Assembly (NCBI GenBank): GCA_021648365.1
Contig: JAKISY010000006.1
Span: forward strand, 26,486 to 90,485
Direction of reading: 5' to 3'
DNA: 64,000 nucleotides
From: Verrucomicrobiales bacterium
GTDB taxonomy: Bacteria; Verrucomicrobiota; Verrucomicrobiia; Verrucomicrobiales; DEV007
The position numbers and the translations under genes are program-made. This document shows, in pieces, positions 17,133 to 25,454 of the stretch. A model generated the notes under the pieces. It searched no databases. It saw only the letters and a list, made by a program, of their open reading frames with translations, and was not told where the DNA came from. Position 1 is the first letter of the stretch; every line of letters starts with the position of its first letter.

Positions 17133-20100
17133 ATGAAATTTTTCCTCCATCTACTCAGCAGCATCGCCCTGCTGCTACTCCTGATTCCCATCAAGCTGCA
17201 AGCTGCGCCCACCGACACCGCGCCGATCTTTCAGCTCTCTTTTGAAAATACTGCCGATGCCATCACTCGCGATGGCAGCAAACAAGCGCCCTTACAATTA
17301 CCAAAAGCCCCCCTGCGTTTTGTCGAAGGCATCAATGGCTCGGCACTCTATCTCGGACACGATTCGAACGCTGATAAAAAAATCGCTTCTTCCATCCAAT
17401 ACGCCGCCAAAAATCTCTTTTCCTCAAAATCTGGCACGGTATCTTTCTGGGTCAAACCGGACTGGGACGGTCTGCCCAGCGATCAGAGCAAACCCGATCT
17501 GAACTACCGTTTTTTCTCCGCCTTCGCCGCTGATAAAAACGGCGATAAAAGCAAAGACCAACGCAGAATCTGGTTATGGATGTGGAATTGGCTGCGCTGT
17601 GACCTCACACCCGCCGACGGCAAAAGCTCCCCCAATCTGCAATGGAAAAGCCGTAACTCTTGGATGAAAGGTGATTGGTGGCACGTCGCGGTGAGCTGGG
17701 ATGAACAGCAAGGGCGCCAACTCTACCTCAACGGCATGCCCGTCTATCGCAGTGGCCAAGTCGCGCTCGATGACATCAGCTACTTCACCCTCGGCGGAGA
17801 AAGCCCGAGCCAACTGAGTGAAGCAGCCTTTGACGAATTTAAGATTTTTTCACACTGCTTGAAGCGCAGCGAAATCGAAGCGCAATTCAGGCAATTCGCC
17901 ACCATCGACTTCACCCTCGAACGCCGCTTCCTGCGCGCTGAACAAAAAGAAGCATTGAGTCTGCACATCGCCAGTCGCTCAGAGCCCAGTGGTAAAACCA
18001 AGCTCAAACTCAGTTTCATCGCTGACAAAGACCCACAAATCATCACTGCGTGGGACGGTGAAATCCCCGCCAATCACAAACGCACGATTGAACTGCCTCT
18101 ATCAAAGTTGCCCGTCGGTGACTACCGCCTGCAATGTGACGTCACTACCGAACAGGGAAAGTGGCAACGCAGTTTTGCGATCACGGTTTACCAACAACAA
18201 AAAGCCGCTGAAGTTTCCAGCAAAGGTCTAGAGTTAGGAGAGTGCCTGGTCGATATCGACCTGACGCTCAAACAAAACAACTTCAGAGAGAACGTGCCCT
18301 CCCAAGTGAAAAAACTCGCCGGCCATGGCAACTATCTTGAAGTCGGTGACAAAAAATGGGACCGCATCGCAGTAGAAGTTCCTGAGCTCAAAAGCACCGG
18401 CTCCCCGCTGGTGATCGAGATCGAATGGCCGGACGACAAGGAGCGCGCCATGTCCTTCTACCTCTTTGCACAATCCAAGCGCAAACAACACCGCGACCGT
18501 CTATCTGGCGGCGTGCAGGTCGGCGGCGAATTTCCTAACAGCGGCACTATGCAAAAAACCCGCTACCTATTTTATCCAGAAGGCAAACACTACTTGTTCG
18601 AAGTCCGCACCCTGATCGACGGCCTGCCCGCCGCCGTATCAAAACTGAAAATCTACACCCTCGCGGGACGCCTGCCCAAACTGGCAATCGAAACCCCGAC
18701 CGACCTTCCACAGCGAAACATCGGTCATCTCGACGAAGACCAAAGCTTCGAGGTGCTGATGCCGCCAACCCCCGACGCCTCCTCCGGGCTTCGTTTTGAC
18801 TATACCCTCCAGATCATCGAGAAGCTGCTCGATCACAATGACTACACCGGACAAAACAGCCTCTCTTACCCTATTTTCCGTTACAGCTGGAGCCACTTGG
18901 ACCGCTCGCCGGTTAATAATGTCGGCAGCAACATGCGCGTCGCTGGTTGGATCGATTTATTGCTCGATATGATGGAACAACGCGGACAAAGTTTTTTCCC
19001 CGCGATCAACCTCTACACCATCGCCGATGACTTGAATCGTTCACCCACAGAACGACAAGCCTTGATCGATCAAGGACACTTTATCTACAACCAGCTCGGC
19101 AAACTTATTGTTTATGACGCTGCCAATTCCTACGGCAACAATCCCGCTCACCCCGCCGTGAGAAAAAAATTCCTCTCGCAGATCGATGACATCCTACAGC
19201 GCTTCGGTCATCATCCTGCTTTCAAAGGCATCAACTTGTGGATGCACACCCCCGTCTTTTTCAGTGACCTGAAAAAAGGCTACGGCGACTACACCATCGC
19301 AGCTTTTGAAAAAGACAGCGGAATCAAAGTGCCAGTAGATGCAAAAAGCCCGCAACGTTTTGCACAACGCTATCAATACCTCACCGGACCGGGCAAAAAC
19401 GAATGGTTAGCTTGGCGAGAACAGATCAACCGTCAGATGATCCAAGCCATCAGCACTCGTCTGCAAGCGACAAAAAAAGGCGCACGCCTATACATCAACC
19501 TCAGCCGAAAATGGCAGCAAGATCGCTATAGCAAAGAAACAAGCAGCGAAGGTTTTGATCTCAAAGAACACTGTTACCAACACTTCGCACTAGACCTCGA
19601 CAACATAGGCCGTATCGACTCCGTCAGCATCACCCCGCTGATCGTGCCGACCGAATCGCGCCATGACAAACACTGGACCCACAACGCCCAGAATCTAAAT
19701 TTCGAGCTGACCACCCATGCCTCACTGTTCCGCCCCTTCCGCAGCGGAGGGCAAGGAGTCGCCTCGCTCTATTATGTCTATTTTGAATCTTTCATGGATT
19801 CCCTCTATCCCGAAAAATACGCTTCCTACTTTCAAAACTCAGACCCCAAAGCCGCCGGGCGAAATTTTCTCGCTAACTTCGCCATCGCCATGGCAGCTCA
19901 AAATCCTGAGACCATCTTCGCCGGCGCCCAACCGCTCGGCGCGATGGGACGAGAAGAAGAGATGCGGGAATTCACTCGCAATTTTCGCGCCCTGCCCGCT
20001 GGCAGCTATCAGGACGTGCCTCAAGCACAAGACCCCGTCACCGCACGCTTCCTCACCACCGCCAAGGGAACCTATCTCTACCAAGTCAACCTACTGCCTT

Positions 20101-21023
20101 GGTCGGTAATCACTGAAATCGGATTCTCCAAAAAAATCGACAACATTCAAGACCTTGGAAATAACTCGGAACTAGCTTTGCCCCATGGCAAGCTCAAACA
20201 AGTCCTTCAGCCCTACCAACTGCGCGCTTATTTCATCAAAGCTCAACAAGTCAAAGCCACCAGCTTACAAGTCTCTCTGGATCCCAAAAACCAAACATGG
20301 TTCACCGAGCAACAAAACTCCATCTCCAAGTCCGTCAACTATATCAAAAAATCAAACGGCGAGTTCGAACTCGCCCAACAGATGTCAAACAGCATCGATG
20401 CATCGATGCAAGCAGGTCACTATGCCGACGCCTATCGCCGAATCCACTCCCGCGCCATCCGCGTGCTGCCGCAGCTGCTGAAAGAGGCAGTGAAAACCAA
20501 AGTCGAGTTCACCGATCATTTTGACGATACCAAGCAGAGCACTCAAAACTGGCAACTGCCCACTGACAAAAACCTCATCAGCAAAGACGGCCTACTGCTT
20601 GACGGACAGAAAACACAAAGCTTCAAACTCAACAGGAATCTCGCAGGCGACATGATCGTCGAAGCCACCCTCACCCCACACAGCAACCAGCCAGGCGGTT
20701 GGGGCGGCATCATCTTCCGCGGAGCAAAAATCCTCCTGCGCAGCGATGGCTTCTGGTTGCTCTACCGGGTGAACGGCGACGAGCACAGCAAAGGCATGCT
20801 GCACAAAGTGAAAGTCGAAGCCGGCAAGTCCTATCAGCTCAAAATCATGCGTCGCGGCGACATGAGCATCTTCTACGTCAACGGCGAAAAGCTCCTCGTC
20901 GCCAACGAGAAAAAAGGCCTCGAAGGAGATGACGGCAGCTTCACTCTGGCCAACACCAAATACCCCGTGCTTATCAAACAAGTCAAACTCTCCCGCATCC
21001 TCAAGGATGATACAGACAGGTGA
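17133..21023 (+). CDS. Giant secreted protein with terminal lectin-like domains and a glycosidase-like middle
   Basis: A 1296-residue protein. The signal peptide is MKFFLHLLSSIALLLLLIPI followed by KLQAA. Residues about 30-240 form a laminin-G/concanavalin-like module (FQLSFENTADAITRDG, SGTVSFWVKPDWDG, GDWWHVAVSWDEQQGRQLYL). A beta-sandwich segment follows, then a long region (about 560-1080) rich in Trp and aromatics (FRYSWSHLDRSP, GINLWMHTPVFF, YINLSRKWQQDRY) that looks like a TIM-barrel glycosidase but has no family I can name. The last ~170 residues resemble a DUF1080/3-keto-disaccharide hydrolase-type sandwich (GGWGGIIFRGAKILLRSDGF). A role in extracellular polysaccharide breakdown fits the nearby sulfatase; this is inference. 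Confidence 0.82.
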   Translation: MKFFLHLLSSIALLLLLIPIKLQAAPTDTAPIFQLSFENTADAITRDGSKQAPLQLPKAPLRFVEGINGSALYLGHDSNADKKIASSIQYAAKNLFSSKSGTVSFWVKPDWDGLPSDQSKPDLNYRFFSAFAADKNGDKSKDQRRIWLWMWNWLRCDLTPADGKSSPNLQWKSRNSWMKGDWWHVAVSWDEQQGRQLYLNGMPVYRSGQVALDDISYFTLGGESPSQLSEAAFDEFKIFSHCLKRSEIEAQFRQFATIDFTLERRFLRAEQKEALSLHIASRSEPSGKTKLKLSFIADKDPQIITAWDGEIPANHKRTIELPLSKLPVGDYRLQCDVTTEQGKWQRSFAITVYQQQKAAEVSSKGLELGECLVDIDLTLKQNNFRENVPSQVKKLAGHGNYLEVGDKKWDRIAVEVPELKSTGSPLVIEIEWPDDKERAMSFYLFAQSKRKQHRDRLSGGVQVGGEFPNSGTMQKTRYLFYPEGKHYLFEVRTLIDGLPAAVSKLKIYTLAGRLPKLAIETPTDLPQRNIGHLDEDQSFEVLMPPTPDASSGLRFDYTLQIIEKLLDHNDYTGQNSLSYPIFRYSWSHLDRSPVNNVGSNMRVAGWIDLLLDMMEQRGQSFFPAINLYTIADDLNRSPTERQALIDQGHFIYNQLGKLIVYDAANSYGNNPAHPAVRKKFLSQIDDILQRFGHHPAFKGINLWMHTPVFFSDLKKGYGDYTIAAFEKDSGIKVPVDAKSPQRFAQRYQYLTGPGKNEWLAWREQINRQMIQAISTRLQATKKGARLYINLSRKWQQDRYSKETSSEGFDLKEHCYQHFALDLDNIGRIDSVSITPLIVPTESRHDKHWTHNAQNLNFELTTHASLFRPFRSGGQGVASLYYVYFESFMDSLYPEKYASYFQNSDPKAAGRNFLANFAIAMAAQNPETIFAGAQPLGAMGREEEMREFTRNFRALPAGSYQDVPQAQDPVTARFLTTAKGTYLYQVNLLPWSVITEIGFSKKIDNIQDLGNNSELALPHGKLKQVLQPYQLRAYFIKAQQVKATSLQVSLDPKNQTWFTEQQNSISKSVNYIKKSNGEFELAQQMSNSIDASMQAGHYADAYRRIHSRAIRVLPQLLKEAVKTKVEFTDHFDDTKQSTQNWQLPTDKNLISKDGLLLDGQKTQSFKLNRNLAGDMIVEATLTPHSNQPGGWGGIIFRGAKILLRSDGFWLLYRVNGDEHSKGMLHKVKVEAGKSYQLKIMRRGDMSIFYVNGEKLLVANEKKGLEGDDGSFTLANTKYPVLIKQVKLSRILKDDTDR

Positions 21024-21711
21024 TTTGAAGATTTGAAATTTGAGCCGGAGCGAAGCGGGTGTGAACCATTCTTCTCCCCCAAGTTTAAGTTGAAGTTTAA
21101 GTTGAGGTTGAGGTTGAGGTTTTCCTGTGACTACCGCCTCCCTTCCCATCCTTTTCATCCCGTCCATCCATGTAAATTCAGAACACCGGACACGCTATGG
21201 AAGAAGGTGGCTAGAACAGGGGGCGACGAATTTGAGAACAAACCTAAAAGTGATACCAAAATCAAGAAAACAGCCAACTGAAAGGAGCTGGAGCCAAGCT
21301 GCTACCGCAGGGCAGTGGAGATCGCCGAAGGCAAATAGGTAATCCATTTTTCACCATGAAGGGATTGAAGTGGGAAGGAATAAAGGCTTTGTATTTTGAG
21401 TTTAGTATACTTCATGAACTTCATGTGCTTCATGGTGAATTGCATTTCTGCGGGTGCTCAAAGTGGTGTCAAGATAACCTCTATCCATGTCTGGTGCTCT
21501 GATTTTTCCCATCGAACCATCAATCCCATCTGCCACACCCTATTGCTTTGCGACCTCTTGACCGCCGAAGTCCAGACGAAAGAGGTTGATCGCCTCATCT
21601 CGCCGTAGTCCAGCATAATACGGGACTAAGGAGGAAGCCTGCGACCCCTCCCTCACATTAACAACAGCTTACAAAGCTGTCCCACATTCACAATTCACAA
21701 TTCTCCCATCC
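21024..21711. repeat. Spacer with several dispersed repeats
   Basis: About 690 bp with no convincing gene. Contents: an AAGTTTAAGTTGAAG-type array turning into GAGGTT repeats (21081-21121); the CATCC..TCCATCCATGTAAAT unit (21147-21178); CTTCATGAACTTCATGTGCT and then TCATGGTGAA (21411-21440), whose complement is seen near 61777-61803; a CCTCTTGACCGCCGAAGTCC unit (21554-21586) matched at 32813-32845; and a hairpin ACAGCTT-ACA-AAGCTGT followed by CCCACATTCA (21664-21690), which has a relative at 32727-32743. The hairpin sits just past the nagB-type gene stop and may aid termination. Confidence 0.65.
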
Positions 21712-23607
21712 CTACCCTCGCTCAAAACTCTCAATCGCTTCATATTCCGCCATCCCCAACTGGTCATAACGTTTCGCGGTCGTCTGATTGCGTCCACTCG
21801 AATCCAGTTCCTCCTGGCTGATCGATTGGAACTTACGAATCGCCTCACCTTTGAGATCCAACTGCTCCGGACTCATCGGCACTGCCATGTCGATTTCGTA
21901 AGAATTCAGCTCGCTCTCTTTTCCACGGTAAAGCCACAGGCGACAATCCTTCACCCACGCTTCATCCTTGAAGCCCTCAAGCGCCTGCTCTATCGTGCGA
22001 TAACAAAGCGTCTGCAGCGCACTCGGATCAGCTAAGTGACCCGTAGCATAAATCTGATTCGGCTGATACTCCTGCAACAAAGCAGCGGTGCTATCGACAT
22101 CTTCCTGCTGCATCTGAAACTGACGGTAACGTCCTTTTTCATAAAAAGGCAAATCCTGGAAAACCACCGTATCTGCAGCCAAACCACAAACCTGTGCCGC
22201 ATCGCGCACCTCGCCACGCAAGATCAGAGCCTTCAAGCGTTTGATGTCTAGGGTATCATCGCCAAAAGCCCCCTTATCTTCCAGTTGCTTCAATACCTGA
22301 CTCGCATACTCTCCACCAGCAGAGCTACCTCCATCACCAAGCAAACCTGCCATCTCTTGCAGAATCGCGGCAAATTTTCGTGCCGCCAAATCTGGCACAC
22401 GCAGTCCACCCGAGGTCTGCACCACCAACTTCACTTGATGTCCCTGCTCGATCAAACGATGGATCGTGCCACCCAGCGACATGATCGCATCACTTGGCTC
22501 TGGGCTAAAAATCAATACCCGCTTAGAAGCTGGCTCGGCACGTTCGGGACGATGCGAGTCATCAGTTCCCGGCTTACCGCCAGGCCAACCCGTGATGGTG
22601 TGCTTGACCATATCAAACACACTGATATTCACATCGTAAGCACGGCCACTTGCCGTGAGAATCTCACCCGCACCACTTTCGTTATAATCCCCATCCACCA
22701 AACGCAATACGGGTTTTTCAAAACGATGCGACAACCAAGTGACGGCTCGTTTGATCATCTTGCCATCCCACTTCACCGAACCCACTAACCAAGGTAGGTG
22801 AACACGAGTCAACTGAGAAGAAGCCGCATCATCCACCAAAAAAGTCGCATTGCTATGCTCCTGCAAGAAACTCGCCGAAATCCGATCCGTCACCTTGCCT
22901 TCCACCGCTTGTTGCACTATCTCCGCTTTATTGCCACCCCACGCCATCAGTACCAGACGCTTAGCAGCGAGAATCGTGCCGACCCCCATAGTGATCGCAT
23001 GACGCGGCACATTCGCTTCACCCAAAAAGTCCGCAGCAGCATCACGGCGAGTGATGCGATCCAGCGTGATCATACGAGTGCGCGAATCGCGTGACGAACC
23101 GGGTTCGTTGAAACCGATATGCCCAGTGCGGCCAATGCCGAGAATCTGCAAATCAATCCCCCCCGCCTCTTCTATCCTTTTTTCGTAGTCCAAACACGAC
23201 TCATACACCGCATCGAGCGACACCGTGCCATCGGGGATGTTGATATTTTCCTTGGGCAAGTCGATGTGATCGAACAACTGCTCGCGCATGAAGCGATTGT
23301 AACTCTCTCGATGATCTGGCGCTAAGCCGTGATATTCATCGAGATTAAAAGTGATCACATTTTTGAAACTCAGTCCCTCTTCTTGATGCAAACGAATCAG
23401 CTCTTTGTAAAAAGGCACTGGCGTCGATCCTGTCGCCAAACCTAGCACCACATTTTCACCCTGCGCTTGTCGCTCCCTGATGAGCGCTGCCACCTCCGCG
23501 GCTAATTGACTGCAACCGGTGGTGGAATCTTTAACAATCACGCTACGAGTTTTCTCGTAGAGTTCTTTTTGCGTCTGCTGTTTGCCTGGTGAATTGAGGA
23601 TGCTCAT
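21712..23607 (-). CDS. Glucosamine-6-phosphate deaminase fused to a degenerate PIG-L/LmbE domain
   Basis: A 631-residue fusion. Residues about 15-280 are a NagB domain: GLATGSTPVPFYKELIRL, FNLDEYHGL, GIGRTGHIGFNEPGSSRDSR and MAWGGNKAEI are all in place, so deamination of glucosamine-6-phosphate to fructose-6-phosphate and ammonia is likely. Residues about 365-625 follow the PIG-L/LmbE deacetylase fold, but the zinc motif normally HPDDE-like reads SPEPSDAIMSLGG, and the later AHPD-type His is replaced in ADPSALQTL. The same fusion is annotated in Bacteroides (for example BT_0258). The second domain may be a regulatory or binding remnant. Cytoplasmic; no leader. Confidence 0.9.
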   Translation of the reverse strand: MSILNSPGKQQTQKELYEKTRSVIVKDSTTGCSQLAAEVAALIRERQAQGENVVLGLATGSTPVPFYKELIRLHQEEGLSFKNVITFNLDEYHGLAPDHRESYNRFMREQLFDHIDLPKENINIPDGTVSLDAVYESCLDYEKRIEEAGGIDLQILGIGRTGHIGFNEPGSSRDSRTRMITLDRITRRDAAADFLGEANVPRHAITMGVGTILAAKRLVLMAWGGNKAEIVQQAVEGKVTDRISASFLQEHSNATFLVDDAASSQLTRVHLPWLVGSVKWDGKMIKRAVTWLSHRFEKPVLRLVDGDYNESGAGEILTASGRAYDVNISVFDMVKHTITGWPGGKPGTDDSHRPERAEPASKRVLIFSPEPSDAIMSLGGTIHRLIEQGHQVKLVVQTSGGLRVPDLAARKFAAILQEMAGLLGDGGSSAGGEYASQVLKQLEDKGAFGDDTLDIKRLKALILRGEVRDAAQVCGLAADTVVFQDLPFYEKGRYRQFQMQQEDVDSTAALLQEYQPNQIYATGHLADPSALQTLCYRTIEQALEGFKDEAWVKDCRLWLYRGKESELNSYEIDMAVPMSPEQLDLKGEAIRKFQSISQEELDSSGRNQTTAKRYDQLGMAEYEAIESFERG

Positions 23608-23783
23608 AGTCTTTTTTATACGCGATCACGTTAGCGACAAACCCTTGCCCTGACAACTGCGAACCGCATATTTGAGAGCGATTTTTTCACTTCCCATCTG
23701 CCCTCAGGCTTCCCAACCATGAAAACTCAAACATCTCGACTGCCAGCCTTCTTTTTGAGCCTGGCCTCAGCAACAAAGAGCAT

Positions 23784-23804
23784 GCGGGTGAGGACACCCA
23801 CACT
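23784..23804. repeat. Half copy of the REP-like hairpin element
   Basis: The 21 bases match one arm of the hairpins at 5124-5144 and 7613-7636 (GCGGGTGAGGACACCCACAC). No complementary arm is nearby. It lies directly after a short reading frame starting MKTQTSRLPAFFLSLASA at 23719, which looks like the front of a signal peptide cut off by the element. Confidence 0.7.
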
Positions 23805-23834
23805 TACCCATCAATCTAATCAGCAAGCACCAAC

Positions 23835-24437
23835 TCACGCCGCAATCCGCTCCTCTTCCCACACCGCATTAAAATGTTTTTGCAAACCTGATTTAGCTCG
23901 ATGAATCAGCACCCATAGATTGCTCTTGCTGATATTAAGCGCACGGGTGATCTCATCGGTGGATAAACCTTGTATCTCACGCATAACAAAAACCTTAGCC
24001 GAGAGATCCGGCAACAGTTCCATCCCTGCATCCAGCTGGGCGATGAACTCGTGACGCTCCGTATTCTTCGCTGGGTCAAAACGGTCGCTCGCCACCGCAT
24101 GTTGATCCAACCACTTATCACGAAAGTCGCCCTGCTCACTACCAGTCATTTCCAGATCCGTCTCATTCACTTGCGGACGCCGCGCAGTCTTCCGGTAATG
24201 ATCGATGATCTTATTTTTCAATACCCCAATCAGCCAGGTGCGCTCAGAGCAAGCGCCGCGAAACCTTTCCCGAGCCACCCAGGCCGATAAAAACGTGTCC
24301 TGCACCAAATCCTCAGCGATGCCATGATCTGAGACTTTTTTGTTCGCGAAATTCACCAAATAATCCCGATAGTCGCTCGTCCACGTATCAGGGTTCAAAC
24401 GGTGTTTGATACTTGATGTTTTGTTTTTTTCTTTCAT
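23835..24437 (-). CDS. ECF-type RNA polymerase sigma factor
   Basis: A 200-residue sigma-70 family protein with regions 2 and 4 only. Region 2 reads DLVQDTFLSAWVARERFRGA and TWLIGVLKNKIIDHYRK; region 4 reads LSAKVFVMREIQGLSTDEIT and ALNISKSNLWVLIHRAKSGL, a good helix-turn-helix. No anti-sigma gene is adjacent, unusual for this class. The start codon lies 34 bp from an 18-bp palindrome (24471-24488) that is the same operator core seen in the promoter of the neighbouring tetR gene, so the sigma factor is probably under TetR control. Confidence 0.93.
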   Translation of the reverse strand: MKEKNKTSSIKHRLNPDTWTSDYRDYLVNFANKKVSDHGIAEDLVQDTFLSAWVARERFRGACSERTWLIGVLKNKIIDHYRKTARRPQVNETDLEMTGSEQGDFRDKWLDQHAVASDRFDPAKNTERHEFIAQLDAGMELLPDLSAKVFVMREIQGLSTDEITRALNISKSNLWVLIHRAKSGLQKHFNAVWEEERIAA

Positions 24438-24470
24438 CTTATCTTACCTTATCTTTGTTTCACTCACCCC

Positions 24471-24488
24471 AAACAGACCAGTCTGTTT
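24471..24488. promoter_or_regulatory. Predicted TetR operator upstream of the sigma factor
   Basis: AAACAGAC-CA-GTCTGTTT: two perfect 8-bp arms around a 2-bp centre, in the 68-bp gap between tetR (stop) and the sigma factor (start). The core ACAGACCAGTCTGT is the exact reverse complement of the core at 25116-25129. TetR-family operators commonly have this form. The identity of the two cores is seen in the sequence; binding is inferred. Confidence 0.7.
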
Positions 24489-24505
24489 CACTGATGCTAA
24501 ATTTT

Positions 24506-25093
24506 TTATCCCTCCTTGGATCTTGTCACTTCCTGTTGGCAGCGCTCAGCTGCCGCCCTTCTCGCTGCCTGCACCGGCCAATTTGCACGCAGATTTTGCG
24601 CCTCCATCGTAGCCCCCGAGTACAACAAGAAAAAATCATCCCCAAGCTCCCTGGCTCGAACATCTCTGTTGGTCATCTGCTTCGCCAGATCACAGAAAAA
24701 ATCTCTGATCGAAATTTTGTGGGCTTCAATTTTTTTGTGAATCGATTCGCAGCCTTCCCCAGTGACCGAGCTGGTATTAGTAAAGGGACAGCCGCGGAAA
24801 TGACTGCCTTCCAGAAAGTTCTCTAACTCGACAAAATACTGATCGATCTTCACCTCCGGCTCTTCCGTCGATTTCAAAATCTCAGCACGAGCTAGCTCCG
24901 ACCTTTCATGCATAGCATCCAACCAAGCCACACAAAGGATTTCTTTAGAGGGATAATGTTGATAAAAAGTCGCCTTAGCCGTATCTGCCTCTTGGATGAT
25001 CTGATTCACCCCCACTCCAGAATAGCCAAGCTCAAAAAACAACTTTCCAGCCGCTTCCAAAATCCGTTTTTTTGCATCACCCTTTCTACTCAT
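24506..25093 (-). CDS. TetR/AcrR-family transcriptional regulator
   Basis: A 195-residue protein. The N-terminal helix-turn-helix is textbook: AKKRILEAAGKLFFELGYSG and then GVNQIIQEADTAKATFYQHY PSKE. The C-terminal ligand domain is of the TetR_C type, with NTSSVTGEGCESIHKKIEAH within it. It likely represses its own promoter (operator at 25116-25129) and, through the operator at 24471-24488, the ECF sigma gene directly downstream. The ligand is unknown; similar operators are used by regulators of electrophile or drug responses. Confidence 0.92.
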   Translation of the reverse strand: MSRKGDAKKRILEAAGKLFFELGYSGVGVNQIIQEADTAKATFYQHYPSKEILCVAWLDAMHERSELARAEILKSTEEPEVKIDQYFVELENFLEGSHFRGCPFTNTSSVTGEGCESIHKKIEAHKISIRDFFCDLAKQMTNRDVRARELGDDFFLLYSGATMEAQNLRANWPVQAARRAAAERCQQEVTRSKEG

Positions 25094-25103
25094 CTTGATA
25101 AAA

Positions 25104-25132
25104 GATATAAAACAGACAGACTGGTCTGTAAA
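25104..25132 (-). promoter_or_regulatory. tetR promoter with operator between -35 and -10
   Basis: On the minus strand TTTACA (25127-25132) and TATATC (25104-25109) are separated by exactly 17 bp. The palindrome ACAGAC-TG-GTCTGT (25116-25129) overlaps the -35 box and spacer, so a bound TetR dimer would exclude polymerase. The tetR ATG is 10 bp below the -10 box, giving a very short leader. Predicted from sequence. Confidence 0.6.
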
Positions 25133-25454
25133 GTCTTTTTGTTATTATTTCCACATACTATAGAGTGCGCGCGGCTCGACGCCGCTTTTTCACAATACAT
25201 GACAAACGATATATAACCGCAGATGACACAGATCCCTTAATGATTTGGTTCAAAATTCGCACATGCCTTCTATTATCCTATAAATTTAAACTTCTTCATC
25301 TGCGATCATTTGCCTTCGGGTTATCTCCTCCGGCTGTCTCCTTTCAGTCGGAGGAGCAATCTGCGGTTCCCCTCTTCCCTCACACCTAATTGCGCCATTT
25401 GACACTAAGCCACAAATCGGTGACAGTTTACTTTCCCCAAAATAACCCACTTTT
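25133..25454. repeat. Spacer with dispersed repeats
   Basis: About 320 bp without a gene. ATAACCGCAGATGACACAGA at 25213-25232 and its approximate inverted relative at 25297-25376 (TCATCTGCGATCATTTGCC ... AATCTGCGGTTCCCCTCTTC) frame the middle; the latter is also related to 16989-17075. A small GC hairpin, GCGGC-TCGAC-GCCGC plus five T, lies at 25171-25190 on the plus strand with no gene feeding into it. Confidence 0.55.

Noticed and set aside
25171..25190. GC hairpin with five T as a terminator
   Set aside because: No plus-strand gene ends within 4 kb upstream, so it has nothing to terminate; left as part of the repeat spacer.
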